A stretch of 43,998 nt of DNA from Shewanella algicola (GTDB lineage Bacteria; Pseudomonadota; Gammaproteobacteria; Enterobacterales; Shewanellaceae), in NCBI RefSeq assembly GCF_014648035.1, contig NZ_BMQI01000045.1, forward strand, positions 1 through 43,998, in the 5' to 3' direction. Of this stretch, positions 24,431 to 33,701 are shown piece by piece. How positions within the stretch are numbered: the stretch's first letter is position 1; every line of letters begins with the position of its first letter. The translations under genes and the position numbers were made by a program. Below the pieces are notes generated by a model. It made no database searches and was not told the DNA's origin. It saw only the letters and a list, made by a program, of their open reading frames with translations.

Positions 24431-25855
24431 TTATGGCTTATATTGGGTTACACCCAAAATATCATCTTGCTTGTGTTTAGCTAAAATATCAGACGGACGC
24501 AAACTACGGCGTAAATCCATTTCATTTTCGCCACGAATAAATTCGCCACGTAATGAGTTGGTGTACACATCTACAATTTTCACATCAACAAAACTGCCAA
24601 TGTGAGTGTGTGGCGCTTCAAAGTTAACCACGCGGCTGTTTTCAGTACGACCACGAAGCTCCATTGGATTCTTAACCGATGGGCCTTCAACCAAAATACG
24701 CTGTACAGTGCCTAACATTTGGCGGCTGTAACGCATGGCTTGTTGAGTTATACGGTCTTGTAAAATGGCTAAACGTTGCTTCTTTTCATCATCGCTGACA
24801 TCATCTGGCAAATCAGCCGCAGGCGTACCTGGACGAGCGCTATAGATAAAGCTAAAGCTGTGATCAAATGCCACATCTTCAATCAGTTTCATGGTGTCAG
24901 CAAAATCTTCAGCCGTTTCACCCGGGAAGCCAATAATAAAGTCAGAACTGATTTGAATATCAGGACGGGCTTTACGCAAACGACGAATGATTGATTTGTA
25001 TTCAATCGCCATATGTCCGCGCTTCATTTGGGTTAAAATACGGTCAGAACCCGACTGTACTGGTAAATGTAAGAAGCTGACCAATTCTGGGGTGTCTTCA
25101 TACACATCAATAATGTCTTGAGTAAACTCAATCGGGTGGCTGGTGGTAAAGCGTAAACGATCGATACCATCAATCGTGGCGATTAAACGCAACAATTCTG
25201 CAAAGGTACAGATCTCATCATCGTGAGTCGCACCGCGATAGGCATTGACGTTTTGGCCAAGTAAATTCACTTCGCGTACGCCTTGCGCCGCTAATTGTGC
25301 TACTTCAAGAATGATGTCGTCTAATGGACGGCTCACTTCTTCGCCGCGAGTGTATGGCACTACGCAGAAAGAACAGTATTTGCTACAACCTTCCATAATC
25401 GATACAAACGCCGTTGGACCATCAGCACGAGGCTCTGGTAAACGGTCAAATTTTTCGATTTCAGGAAAGCTAATATCGATAACCGCTTTTTCGCCGCGTT
25501 GGATCTGATCGATCATATCGGGTAGGCGGTGTAAAGTTTGTGGGCCAAAAATAATGTCGACGCATTGGGCGCGATCTTTAATGGCTTTACCTTCTTGTGA
25601 AGCAACACAGCCACCCACCCCAATAATCAAATTAGGATTTTTGTCTTTTAAAGATTTCCAACGCCCTAGCTGATGGAAAACCTTCTCCTGTGCTTTTTCA
25701 CGAATAGAGCAAGTATTAAGCAGCAGTACGTCTGCTTCGCTCGCATCTTCGGTCAAGGTATAACCTTGATAGTCGTCTAACAAATCAGCCATCTTTGATG
25801 AGTCGTACTCATTCATCTGACAGCCCCAGGTTTTAATATGAAGTTTTTTACTCAT
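24431..25855 (-). CDS. miaB: tRNA-2-methylthio-N6-dimethylallyladenosine synthase
   Basis: A 474-residue radical-SAM methylthiotransferase acting on i6A37 of tRNAs that read codons starting with U. The N-terminal domain carries Cys12, Cys49 and Cys83 for the auxiliary cluster. The radical-SAM triad is Cys157-x3-Cys161-x2-Cys164 (G-C-S-K-Y-C-S-F-C). A TRAM domain at the C-terminus binds tRNA. The frame extends seven codons upstream, but M-S-K-K-L-H-I-K-T-W-G-C is the family start and gives exactly the E. coli length. Confidence 0.97.
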   Translation of the reverse strand: MSKKLHIKTWGCQMNEYDSSKMADLLDDYQGYTLTEDASEADVLLLNTCSIREKAQEKVFHQLGRWKSLKDKNPNLIIGVGGCVASQEGKAIKDRAQCVDIIFGPQTLHRLPDMIDQIQRGEKAVIDISFPEIEKFDRLPEPRADGPTAFVSIMEGCSKYCSFCVVPYTRGEEVSRPLDDIILEVAQLAAQGVREVNLLGQNVNAYRGATHDDEICTFAELLRLIATIDGIDRLRFTTSHPIEFTQDIIDVYEDTPELVSFLHLPVQSGSDRILTQMKRGHMAIEYKSIIRRLRKARPDIQISSDFIIGFPGETAEDFADTMKLIEDVAFDHSFSFIYSARPGTPAADLPDDVSDDEKKQRLAILQDRITQQAMRYSRQMLGTVQRILVEGPSVKNPMELRGRTENSRVVNFEAPHTHIGSFVDVKIVDVYTNSLRGEFIRGENEMDLRRSLRPSDILAKHKQDDILGVTQYKP

Positions 25856-26299
25856 CAGTGCTCGCCGGTAAACCATAGTAAAAATAGCGCGATATTTTAC
25901 CTGTTGTCTGGCCGTATGGCTAGCACTAGTGCAAGTTTCACTCGTTTAGCGATAAGCTTGTTGATAACCCTGAAAATAGTAATGTTTTATGATTTTCATT
26001 AAAACGACTTGATTGTGCTACAAAAATCGTAAATTTAACTGCCATTTTGTGGCTTTGTGGTCGCACCGCAAGTAAGTTACTTTGGGCTAAATCACGATTA
26101 AACAGCAGCAGTATTTCCGTGGTTTGTTGATATAGGGCATAATCGAACGCATTTTAAGTCGGTGATCTTGATGGTGTCCGCTAATGACTCGTTTTAGTGG
26201 TCCATTGATAACCCTCTTCCAGTATAAAATTGGGTTTACTGGTTTATTTTTAAATTGGCGGCCATACCCGCCACATCACTTTTTATGGATATAAACACC
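25856..26299. other. Divergent miaB-ubiF intergenic region
   Basis: About 440 bases between the divergent starts, AT-rich. It should contain promoters for both genes. I see only weak -10-like sequences (for example CATAAT near 26140) and no match that I would annotate. No RNA gene or repeat is recognised. Confidence 0.4.
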
Positions 26300-27517
26300 A
26301 TGCAACAAACGCCTGACACTCAAGATGTCCAACACGTAACTGAATACGATGCCGTGATTGTGGGCGGCGGAATGGTGGGCGCAGCCGCAGCTATCGGGCT
26401 GGGCCAGCTTGGCTTAAACGTGGCGGTCATTGAAGCGCGTGAGCCACAAGCTTATGACCCCGAACAACCATTAGATGTACGTGTGTCGGCGATAAGCGTG
26501 GCATCAGAGCAGTTGTTATCTCGCCTAGGCGCAATGGAAACGCTACTAACAATGCGCCATGCACCTTACGACGGTTTAGAAACCTGGGAAATGGACGGCT
26601 GCTTAACTTCTTTTACTGCTGAGCAAGTGGGGCAAACACATTTAGGCTACTTTTTTGAAAACCGTCTAATACAGCTGTGTTTGTGGCAACAAATCCGCCT
26701 AATGGATAATGTAGACTTATTATGCCCTCATAAGGTAAGCCAATTTAAGCGCCAATCTGCACAGCAGCGTATTGAGGTCACCTTAAACGATGGCAGCCAA
26801 CTGTCTACACGGCTCCTTGTTGGCGCTGACGGCGCTAACTCGCAAGTGCGTCAGTGGTCGGGGATTGGCGTAACCGGTTGGGATTATGCCCAATCAGCAA
26901 TGCTAATTAATATCCACACTCAAACCGAGCAGCAATCTGTCACTTGGCAGCAATTTACTCCAGCTGGCCCAAGAAGTTTATTGCCGTTACCAGGTCATCA
27001 CGCATCATTAGTGTGGTACGACGATGCAAATCGCATTAAGCAATTATCGCAATTAAACAAACTGCAACTTGCTGAACAAATAAAACAACATTTTCCAGAC
27101 CGATTAGATGCTAACTTTAGTGTTGAGTCGAGTGGCAGCTTTAGCTTAACTCGCCGTCATGCACAGCAGTATTATCAAGATAACTTAGTGATTCTTGGCG
27201 ATGCAGCTCACACTATTAATCCACTGGCAGGTCAGGGAGTTAATATCGGCTTTAAAGATGTTGATGTGCTGGTTGCTCAAGTCGCTAATGCCATTGGCAG
27301 TGGTGAAACATGGTGGCAAGTATCGGTATTAAAGCGCTACCAGCAAGCTCGATATTATGACAACCAATTAATGATGACCGCCATGGACGCTTTTTATGCA
27401 AGCTTTAGCAATGACTTATTGCCGCTTAAATTATTGCGTAATGGCGCATTAAAACTGGCTAATATTGACTCACCGATAAAGCGCAAAGTCTTAAAGTATG
27501 CGCTAGGGTTAAATTAG
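26300..27517 (+). CDS. ubiF: Ubiquinone C6-hydroxylase (UbiH/UbiF/COQ6 family)
   Basis: A ~405-residue FAD monooxygenase. The dinucleotide fold V-I-V-G-G-G-M-V-G opens the protein. G-A-D-G-A-N-S-Q-V-R and G-D-A-A-H-T-I-N-P-L-A-G-Q-G are the two further FAD motifs of the family. Similarity to E. coli UbiF runs from the first strand to the last residues (K-Y-A-L-G-L), and E. coli also has ubiF beside miaB. It would hydroxylate the ubiquinone precursor in the Ubi complex at the inner membrane. The start is uncertain: ATG 26285 and a TTG at 26255 are in frame. None has a strong ribosome-binding site. Confidence 0.92.
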   Translation: MQQTPDTQDVQHVTEYDAVIVGGGMVGAAAAIGLGQLGLNVAVIEAREPQAYDPEQPLDVRVSAISVASEQLLSRLGAMETLLTMRHAPYDGLETWEMDGCLTSFTAEQVGQTHLGYFFENRLIQLCLWQQIRLMDNVDLLCPHKVSQFKRQSAQQRIEVTLNDGSQLSTRLLVGADGANSQVRQWSGIGVTGWDYAQSAMLINIHTQTEQQSVTWQQFTPAGPRSLLPLPGHHASLVWYDDANRIKQLSQLNKLQLAEQIKQHFPDRLDANFSVESSGSFSLTRRHAQQYYQDNLVILGDAAHTINPLAGQGVNIGFKDVDVLVAQVANAIGSGETWWQVSVLKRYQQARYYDNQLMMTAMDAFYASFSNDLLPLKLLRNGALKLANIDSPIKRKVLKYALGLN

Positions 27518-27543
27518 CCCAAGTCGTAAGCGAAACTTGTGGT

Positions 27544-27572
27544 TTGTTGACAAGCCATTTGAGTGCTAAAAT
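27544..27572 (+). promoter_or_regulatory. Candidate sigma-70 promoter for pth
   Basis: TTGTTG (27544-27549) and TAAAAT (27567-27572) are spaced 17 bases apart, about 95 bases before the pth start. A small CCCTTT/AAAGGG hairpin lies between them and the gene. Confidence 0.45.
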
Positions 27573-27666
27573 GCCGCGTTTTGCATGATGTGTATACCAT
27601 TGGCCCTTTAAAAAGGGATTTACGGCACACGCGAGAGTCACTTACAAATAAACTGACTAGGTTGTG

Positions 27667-28254
27667 ATGAGTAACATTAAACTAATTGTTGGGTTAGCAA
27701 ACCCCGGTGCTGAATACGCACAAACTCGCCATAATGCAGGCGCATGGTACCTGCAAGAATTAGCCCGTATTTGCAATGTGCCTTTAGTGGCCGACAGTAA
27801 ATATTTTGGTGTCACAGCACGAACCATTTTGCACGGCAAAGATGTGCGCTTGTTGATCCCGACAACATTTATGAATTTAAGCGGCAAGTCTGTTGCCGCA
27901 TTAGCCAACTTTTTTCGTATTTTGCCTGAAGAAATATTAGTGGCCCATGATGAGTTAGACATGGACCCCGGTGTGGCTAAATTCAAATTAGGCGGCGGGC
28001 ATGGCGGACATAATGGTTTAAAAGATATTATAGCCAGTTTAGGTAACGACAAAAATTTCCACCGCTTGCGTATTGGCATTGGCCATCCAGGCGATAAAAA
28101 CAAAGTCAGTGGTTACGTATTAGGCAGAGCGCCAACGGTAGACCAAGAGCGAATTAATGCAGCGATTGATGAAGCAGTTCGCTCTACCGAGATTTTATTT
28201 AAACAAGACATGGTGAAAGCCATGCACAGATTACATTCGTTTAAAGCAGAATAA
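27667..28254 (+). CDS. pth: Peptidyl-tRNA hydrolase
   Basis: A 195-residue enzyme that frees tRNAs from prematurely released peptidyl-tRNA. The catalytic His22 is in T-R-H-N-A-G. The substrate-binding F-M-N-L-S-G-K-S-V and the D-E-L-D and G-G-G-H-G-G-H-N-G-L motifs follow. GTG at 27664 directly precedes the ATG and is an alternative start. AGG at 27658-27660 better suits the ATG. ychF follows 78 bases later, the usual pth-ychF pairing. Confidence 0.97.
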   Translation: MSNIKLIVGLANPGAEYAQTRHNAGAWYLQELARICNVPLVADSKYFGVTARTILHGKDVRLLIPTTFMNLSGKSVAALANFFRILPEEILVAHDELDMDPGVAKFKLGGGHGGHNGLKDIIASLGNDKNFHRLRIGIGHPGDKNKVSGYVLGRAPTVDQERINAAIDEAVRSTEILFKQDMVKAMHRLHSFKAE

Positions 28255-28332
28255 GCTCGGCGAGTTTTGTTTTAACACCTCATTCGACATCATTATCCTG
28301 TGGGATAATTCTACATATATAAAGGTAAGCAT

Positions 28333-29424
28333 ATGGGTTTTAAATGCGGCATTGTTGGTTTGCCAAACGTGGGTAAATCAACGCTGTTTAATGCGTTAAC
28401 ACAAGCAGGTATTGAAGCGGCAAACTTTCCGTTTTGTACTATTGAGCCAAACACCGGTGTGGTACCAGTACCAGACTCACGTCTTGACGCATTAGCTGAA
28501 ATTGTAAAACCACAACGTATACTACCTACCACAATGGAGTTTGTTGACATTGCGGGTCTAGTGGCTGGTGCCTCTAAAGGTGAAGGGTTAGGTAACAAGT
28601 TTTTAGCTAACATTCGCGAAACGGATGCAATTGGTCACGTGGTACGTTGTTTTGAAGACCCAAATATTGTTCACGTTGCCAACAAGATTGACCCAGCAGG
28701 TGATATCGAAGTGATTAACACAGAACTTGCTTTAGCTGACTTAGACTCATGCGAGCGAGCTATTTTTCGTCAAGCCAAGCGTGCCAAAGGTGGCGACGGA
28801 GATGCTAAATTTGAAGTGAGCGTACTTGAAAAAATGCGCCCTGTGTTAGATGAAGGCAAAATGTTGCGTTCATTGGAATTAACTAAAGAAGAGTTAGCCG
28901 CTGTTGCTTATCTTAACTTCTTAACCATTAAACCAACAATGTATATTGCGAACGTGTCTGAAGACGGATTTGAAAATAATCCTCATTTAGACGTGGTGCG
29001 CGAGATTGCCGCGGGTGAAAATGCAGTTGTAGTACCAGTATGTGCCGCGATTGAATCTGAGCTTGCTGAAATGGAAGCAGACGATCGTGCCGAATTTATG
29101 GCTGATCTAGGTATAGAAGAGTCAGGCTTAGACCGTGTTATTCGTGCAGGTTACGAATTATTAAACTTACAAACGTATTTTACAGCGGGTGTTAAAGAAG
29201 TTCGCGCATGGACTGTGCCTGTTGGCGCATCGGCTCCACAAGCGGCTGGTGTTATCCACACTGACTTTGAACGTGGCTTTATTCGTGCTCAAGTGATGGC
29301 TTATGCTGACTTTATTACTTACAAAGGCGAAGCTGGCGCAAAAGAAGCGGGTAAATTGCGTGTTGAAGGTAAAACTTATATCGTTAAAGATGGCGATGTA
29401 ATGCATTTCTTATTTAACGTTTAA
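28333..29424 (+). CDS. ychF: Redox-responsive ATPase/GTPase YchF (OLA1 family)
   Basis: A 363-residue Obg-related P-loop protein. G1 is G-L-P-N-V-G-K-S (9-16), D-I-A-G-L-V marks G3, and N-K-I-D-like residues provide the base-recognition motif, which in YchF favours ATP. A coiled-coil insert and a C-terminal TGS domain follow. It associates with ribosomes and modulates stress responses in E. coli. AAGGTAAG lies just before the ATG. The next genes are tRNAs. Confidence 0.97.
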   Translation: MGFKCGIVGLPNVGKSTLFNALTQAGIEAANFPFCTIEPNTGVVPVPDSRLDALAEIVKPQRILPTTMEFVDIAGLVAGASKGEGLGNKFLANIRETDAIGHVVRCFEDPNIVHVANKIDPAGDIEVINTELALADLDSCERAIFRQAKRAKGGDGDAKFEVSVLEKMRPVLDEGKMLRSLELTKEELAAVAYLNFLTIKPTMYIANVSEDGFENNPHLDVVREIAAGENAVVVPVCAAIESELAEMEADDRAEFMADLGIEESGLDRVIRAGYELLNLQTYFTAGVKEVRAWTVPVGASAPQAAGVIHTDFERGFIRAQVMAYADFITYKGEAGAKEAGKLRVEGKTYIVKDGDVMHFLFNV

Positions 29425-29557
29425 GCGTTATTGAGAATAAAAGGGGCGTAAGGCGACAAAAGGTAAGTTAAGTGGGGTTATTTTGTCGATTCGGCATCCA
29501 GTTTGGTGAAGATATAGCCGAACAAGACGAATTGATGAAAATAGCGAAAAAAACCAG

Positions 29558-29586
29558 TTGACCTCGATAACCTGAATAAGCATAAT
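29558..29586 (+). promoter_or_regulatory. Promoter of the tRNA array, with stringent-type discriminator
   Basis: TTGACC (29558-29563) and CATAAT (29581-29586) are exactly 17 bases apart. They are followed by the GC-rich ACGCCCCG, like the discriminators of ppGpp-repressed stable-RNA promoters. It lies 40 bases before the first tRNA. Confidence 0.7.
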
Positions 29587-29625
29587 ACGCCCCGTTCCTC
29601 ACCAAGAGGGATTGCAAAAAGTAGT

Positions 29626-29702
29626 GGCAATATAGCTCAGTTGGTTAGAGCACAGCACTCATAATGCTGGGGTCGCAGGTTCAAATCCCGCTATTGCTAC
29701 CA
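29626..29702 (+). tRNA. tRNA-Met (elongator, CAT anticodon), copy 1
   Basis: A 77-nt cloverleaf with an encoded CCA. The anticodon loop reads CTCATAA. The D-arm AGCTCAGTTGGTTAGAGC and the paired G1 of GGCAATA identify it as the elongator type, not the initiator. Identical to the copy at 30055. Confidence 0.97.
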
Positions 29703-29745
29703 TTACTTTGCACATCTTACTCAAGATGTAAAACATGAGCGTAGT

Positions 29746-29830
<85 letters not shown>

Positions 29831-29876
29831 TTTATTAGAAAGGCTGGCTTAGGCGGGCATTTCAAAAAAGTTTGAT

Positions 29877-29951
29877 TGGGATATCGCCAAGCGGTAAGGC
29901 ACCGGGTTTTGATCTCGGCATCCCCAGGTTCGAATCCTGGTATCCCAGCCA
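29877..29951 (+). tRNA. tRNA-Gln (TTG anticodon), copy 1
   Basis: A 75-nt tRNA starting with the U typical of gamma-proteobacterial tRNA-Gln. The anticodon is TTG, and CCA is encoded. It differs from copy 2 by one base, a C for T in the variable region. Confidence 0.97.
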
Positions 29952-29974
29952 CTTGTTAGTTAGAAAAAGATTAT

Positions 29975-30049
29975 TGGGATATCGCCAAGCGGTAAGGCAC
30001 CGGGTTTTGATCTCGGCATTCCCAGGTTCGAATCCTGGTATCCCAGCCA
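29975..30049 (+). tRNA. tRNA-Gln (TTG anticodon), copy 2
   Basis: 75 nt, 23 bases after copy 1, with the same acceptor (TGGGATA/TATCCCA) and anticodon stem. It forms a tandem Gln pair. Confidence 0.97.
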
Positions 30050-30054
30050 TCTTT

Positions 30055-30131
30055 GGCAATATAGCTCAGTTGGTTAGAGCACAGCACTCATAATGCTGGG
30101 GTCGCAGGTTCAAATCCCGCTATTGCTACCA
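30055..30131 (+). tRNA. tRNA-Met (elongator, CAT anticodon), copy 2
   Basis: 77 nt, identical in sequence to the gene at 29626. Only five bases separate it from the preceding tRNA-Gln, so the precursor must be processed from a shared transcript. Confidence 0.97.
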
Positions 30132-30237
30132 TTTTTACTCGGTAGAATGAGGGCTTAACCAAGTACTTTTTTGCCGATAGTAAAAGTCAAAGTGTACACT
30201 TAAAAAAATTAAGGTATACTCAGAGTTAAAATTTGAT

Positions 30238-30322
<85 letters not shown>

Positions 30323-30374
30323 TCAAATTTAGTCAAATAGATTTATCTTCTGTTTTACAATAAAAGATTTCAAT

Positions 30375-30449
30375 TGGGGTATCGCCAAGCGGTAAGGCAC
30401 TGGGTTTTGATCTCAGCATTCCCAGGTTCGAATCCTGGTACCCCAGCCA
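30375..30449 (+). tRNA. tRNA-Gln (TTG anticodon), copy 3 with covarying stem changes
   Basis: 75 nt with the same TTG anticodon as copies 1 and 2. The acceptor pair changes from A-T to G-C (TGGGGTA/TACCCCA), and one anticodon-stem pair changes from C-G to T-A (CTGGG/CTCAG). Both changes preserve pairing, so the gene should be functional. Confidence 0.97.
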
Positions 30450-30456
30450 TATTGTG

Positions 30457-30486
30457 AAAAGCCCGTCTTAATGACGGGCTTTTTGC
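30457..30486 (+). terminator. Terminator of the tRNA array
   Basis: An 11-bp stem (30457-30467 with 30473-30483) followed by a T-rich tract, eight bases after the last tRNA. Confidence 0.85.
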
Positions 30487-30637
30487 TTTTTATTTTTTGA
30501 TATTTTTTCGCACCATTACATCCCTTGGTATATTGATAGCCTTTTCCTATTAACACAATTGATTCTATCTGTTATCCATTATCAACACAGTTGTTTAGAA
30601 TTACCTTATGCAATTAATTCTCAGTATCAGGTCAACG

Positions 30638-31669
30638 ATGAACAACCAAGTTAACTCGCCATTCACTTCTTCAAAGCAATCATCAGAGCCCATGACGGCA
30701 TTAATTGCTGAGGGTGGCGGCCAGCGCGGTATTTTTACTGCCGGGGTACTTGATGCGTGGCTAGATGCACAGTTTGACCCATTTGATTTATTCATAGGCA
30801 CCTCTGCTGGGTCGCAAAATCTCACCAGTTTTTTATCTAGACAAAAAGGTTATGCAAAACGCTTAATCCGCGGCTTGTCGAGACATAAACGTTTTTATCA
30901 ACTAGGCCGAGGTTTAGTCGGCGGTCATGTGGTTGATTTAGATTGGTACTTTGAAAAAACCACTCGTGGCAGTTTTGCGTTAGATTTTGATACCGCCAGT
31001 AAAACTCTAGGGCAGCGCCAATTATTAATTACCGCAACCAACGCAAGAGATCGCCAGGGATACTTTTTAAGTCCTAGTGATGATAATAACCATTGGCGCG
31101 ACCTGTTAAAGGCATCAAGTGCATTACCGTTTCTTTATAAGCAAGGTGTTAAGCTAACGCCCTGGTTGGCCTCAGAGGCGGCGAATCAATCTGCGGAGCT
31201 GACACAACCAATACAAGAAGACTTCTTTTTAGATGGTGGCTTAGCCGCGCCATTACCGGTGCGAGAGGCTTATCAACGTGGCGCGCGCAAAATTGTGGTG
31301 ATCCGCACGGTAAATGCTGACTTTCAAGCACAATCAGCGTGGGTACATAAGCTTAAATCGTGGATTTGTGTCTCAGGTTATTGCCCCAAAACCATTGATT
31401 ACTTAGTTCAGCATGAACAAGCTTACCAAGAGGAGCTTGCGTTTATGGCTAATCCGCCAGCCGATGTCGAAATTGTGCAAATTTTTGCTGATGATACTTT
31501 GCAAAGTAAATTGCTTGGCAGTACTGATGCAGGCTTGCGCCAAGACTATCGTACAGGCATTGCAGCTGGAAATGCGTTTTTGCAACGAGGTAATGAAGAG
31601 AAGGTGATGCCAGTCGCTTTTAATCTTCAGCATGGCAATATCATGCCCCCGCAGGCGCTGTCGGCGTAA
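30638..31669 (+). CDS. Patatin-like phospholipase (YjjU type)
   Basis: A 343-residue cytosolic patatin-domain protein. The oxyanion motif G-G-G-Q-R-G is at 26-31, the nucleophile elbow G-T-S-A-G has Ser56, and the catalytic aspartate is Asp199 in D-G-G. All three catalytic elements are intact, so serine hydrolase or lipase activity is likely. The general layout resembles E. coli YjjU, whose substrate is not known. An in-frame ATG at 30608 adds ten residues. I chose 30638 because CAGG precedes it suitably. It stands alone between the tRNA array and the convergent prs. Confidence 0.85.
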   Translation: MNNQVNSPFTSSKQSSEPMTALIAEGGGQRGIFTAGVLDAWLDAQFDPFDLFIGTSAGSQNLTSFLSRQKGYAKRLIRGLSRHKRFYQLGRGLVGGHVVDLDWYFEKTTRGSFALDFDTASKTLGQRQLLITATNARDRQGYFLSPSDDNNHWRDLLKASSALPFLYKQGVKLTPWLASEAANQSAELTQPIQEDFFLDGGLAAPLPVREAYQRGARKIVVIRTVNADFQAQSAWVHKLKSWICVSGYCPKTIDYLVQHEQAYQEELAFMANPPADVEIVQIFADDTLQSKLLGSTDAGLRQDYRTGIAAGNAFLQRGNEEKVMPVAFNLQHGNIMPPQALSA

Positions 31670-31693
31670 TAGAAATAGCATAATATAGACAAC

Positions 31694-31722
31694 AAAAAAC
31701 GCACTCAATGAGTGCGTTTTAG
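31694..31722. terminator. Bidirectional terminator between the patatin gene and prs
   Basis: A perfect stem (ACGCACTC/GAGTGCGT) with a 3-base loop, bounded by an A-run on the left and a T-run on the right. It can serve both convergent genes. Confidence 0.85.
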
Positions 31723-31746
31723 TATGCGACTAAATTAAAGTAAATA

Positions 31747-32694
31747 TTAGTGGCGGAACATCGCAGAGATAGACTCTTCGTTGCTTACACGGCGGATTGC
31801 TTCAGCAAGTACAGCAGACATAGTCAATTGTGTTACTTTATCCACTTTAAGCATTTCAGGGCTTAACGGTACAGTGTCAGTGACGATAACTTCATCAATA
31901 ACTGAGTCTGCAATGTTTTGTGCTGCATTACCCGAAAATACTGGGTGAGTCGCATAGGCAAACACGCGGTTAGCGCCATGTTCTTTTAACGCTTCAGCGG
32001 CTTTGCATAAAGTGCCACCCGTGTCGATCATGTCATCAACGATGATGCAATCTCGGCCTTGAACATCGCCAATGATATGCATTACTTGGGCAACGTTAGC
32101 TTGTGGACGACGCTTATCGATAATCGCAAGATCCGAATCATCTAATAGCTTAGCCACCGCCCGCGCACGAACAACGCCACCAATGTCTGGCGAAACCACA
32201 ACTGGGTTTTCAAGTTTTTTCGCTAGCATGTCTTCAAGTAGCACAGGGCTACCGAACACGTTATCTACCGGCACGTCAAAGAAACCTTGGATTTGCTCTG
32301 CGTGTAAGTCGCACGTTAATACGCGGTCAACGCCAACGCTAGACAAGAAGTCAGCAACCACTTTAGCGGTGATAGGTACACGGGCACTACGAACGCGACG
32401 GTCTTGACGAGCATAACCAAAATACGGGATAACGGCAGTAATACGACCAGCAGACGCACGACGAAGAGCATCAACCATCACGATAAGTTCCATAAGGTTA
32501 TCGTTAGTTGGTGCGCAAGTAGATTGAATGATAAACACATCCGCACCACGTACATTTTCGTTTATTTGAACACTGATTTCACCGTCGCTGAAACGGCCTA
32601 CAACTGCGTCGCCAAGTTTGCAAAATAAACGTTCGGCAATTTTATTGGCTAGATTTGGGGTAGCGTTACCAGCAAAGAGCTTGATGTCGGGCAC
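31747..32694 (-). CDS. prs: Ribose-phosphate pyrophosphokinase (PRPP synthetase)
   Basis: A 315-residue enzyme making PRPP from ribose-5-phosphate and ATP, exactly the E. coli length. Visible motifs are the F-S-D-G-E-I loop, P-Y-F-G-Y-A-R-Q-D-R-R, the conserved T-C-D-L-H-A-E-Q metal-binding stretch, and the PRPP-binding loop V-D-D-M-I-D-T-G-G-T. It is the last gene of lolB-ispE-prs, an order shared with E. coli. Confidence 0.98.
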   Translation of the reverse strand: MPDIKLFAGNATPNLANKIAERLFCKLGDAVVGRFSDGEISVQINENVRGADVFIIQSTCAPTNDNLMELIVMVDALRRASAGRITAVIPYFGYARQDRRVRSARVPITAKVVADFLSSVGVDRVLTCDLHAEQIQGFFDVPVDNVFGSPVLLEDMLAKKLENPVVVSPDIGGVVRARAVAKLLDDSDLAIIDKRRPQANVAQVMHIIGDVQGRDCIIVDDMIDTGGTLCKAAEALKEHGANRVFAYATHPVFSGNAAQNIADSVIDEVIVTDTVPLSPEMLKVDKVTQLTMSAVLAEAIRRVSNEESISAMFRH

Positions 32695-32786
32695 TTTATG
32701 AACCTCAGGTGTTTGCTTTACTATTAAAGGCTAGATCAATTTTACGTGTTGTCACTCAAAACTGACCCAGAAGAAAAATATGTTGT

Positions 32787-33659
32787 TTAGAGTTGTTCAA
32801 GCCGCGTTAGTAACGGTGACTTATTCATCCCTTTTGCGACAAAGCCATGCATATCGGCCGGCAATTCGGCTAAAGCATCTAAAGCTTGCTGCGAATGTGT
32901 AAATTCCCCGAACACGCATGCACCTGTTCCGGTCATTCTCGACGGCGCATATTCTACCAGCCAGCTTAAGGCATTGGCAACTTGAGGGTACTTAGTTGTG
33001 ACGAGTTTCTGACAATCATTTGTCCATTGCTGAGTCAGTAAACTCTTCATATCTAATTTAGGGGTGTTACGAGGTAAGTCTGGATCTTGGAATATGTCTT
33101 TGGTGGAGACATGAGCATCTGGCACGATAACAAGGTACCATGGCTCGTCGGGTTGTACGTTAATCAGTTGCTCACCAACGCCTTCTGCAAAAGCCGCTAA
33201 ACCATTAATAAAAACAGGCACATCCGCACCTAACGCGAGGCCTATTTCGGCCAATTTAGATGGAGAAACATTGGTTTTCCACAGCGCATTAAGCGCAACT
33301 AATGTGGTGGCAGCATCTGACGAACCTCCGCCTAAACCACCGCCCATGGGCAGCAATTTATTTAACCAAATATGCGCGCCACCTTTATATTGGGTGTAAC
33401 GCTTTAAAGATTTTGCGGCTTTTAGAATTAAGTTATCGCTGTCTGCAACAGCATCACCCAAATTGGAGTGCAATACCAATTCAGCAGACTCAGTAACATG
33501 AAAATCAAGGTAGTCACAATGATCAACAAACTGAAATAGTGTTTGTAATTCATGATAACCATCGGCTCGCTGCCCTGTTACATGCAAAAACAAATTAAGT
33601 TTCGCTGGCGCAGGCCAACTTTTAGAGGCGATAGATTTGTGTGGATAAGGTGAATTCAT
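32787..33659 (-). CDS. ispE: 4-diphosphocytidyl-2-C-methyl-D-erythritol kinase
   Basis: A 290-residue GHMP kinase of the MEP isoprenoid pathway. The ATP-binding motif P-M-G-G-G-L-G-G-G-S-S-D-A is at 104-116. The N-terminal P-A-K-L-N-L-F-L supplies the conserved lysine (Lys20). The C-terminal M-T-G-T-G-A-C-V-F-G motif completes the fold. It lies between lolB (42 bases) and prs (92 bases) on the same strand. Confidence 0.97.
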   Translation of the reverse strand: MNSPYPHKSIASKSWPAPAKLNLFLHVTGQRADGYHELQTLFQFVDHCDYLDFHVTESAELVLHSNLGDAVADSDNLILKAAKSLKRYTQYKGGAHIWLNKLLPMGGGLGGGSSDAATTLVALNALWKTNVSPSKLAEIGLALGADVPVFINGLAAFAEGVGEQLINVQPDEPWYLVIVPDAHVSTKDIFQDPDLPRNTPKLDMKSLLTQQWTNDCQKLVTTKYPQVANALSWLVEYAPSRMTGTGACVFGEFTHSQQALDALAELPADMHGFVAKGMNKSPLLTRLEQL

Positions 33660-33701
33660 TTTATATAACTACCTTGTTATAACGTCACAAGCCGGGCAGG
33701 A

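Noticed and set aside
32072..32628. Plus-strand frames opposite prs
   Set aside because: Low-complexity Ser/Thr/Arg-rich translations antisense to prs, a typical shadow.
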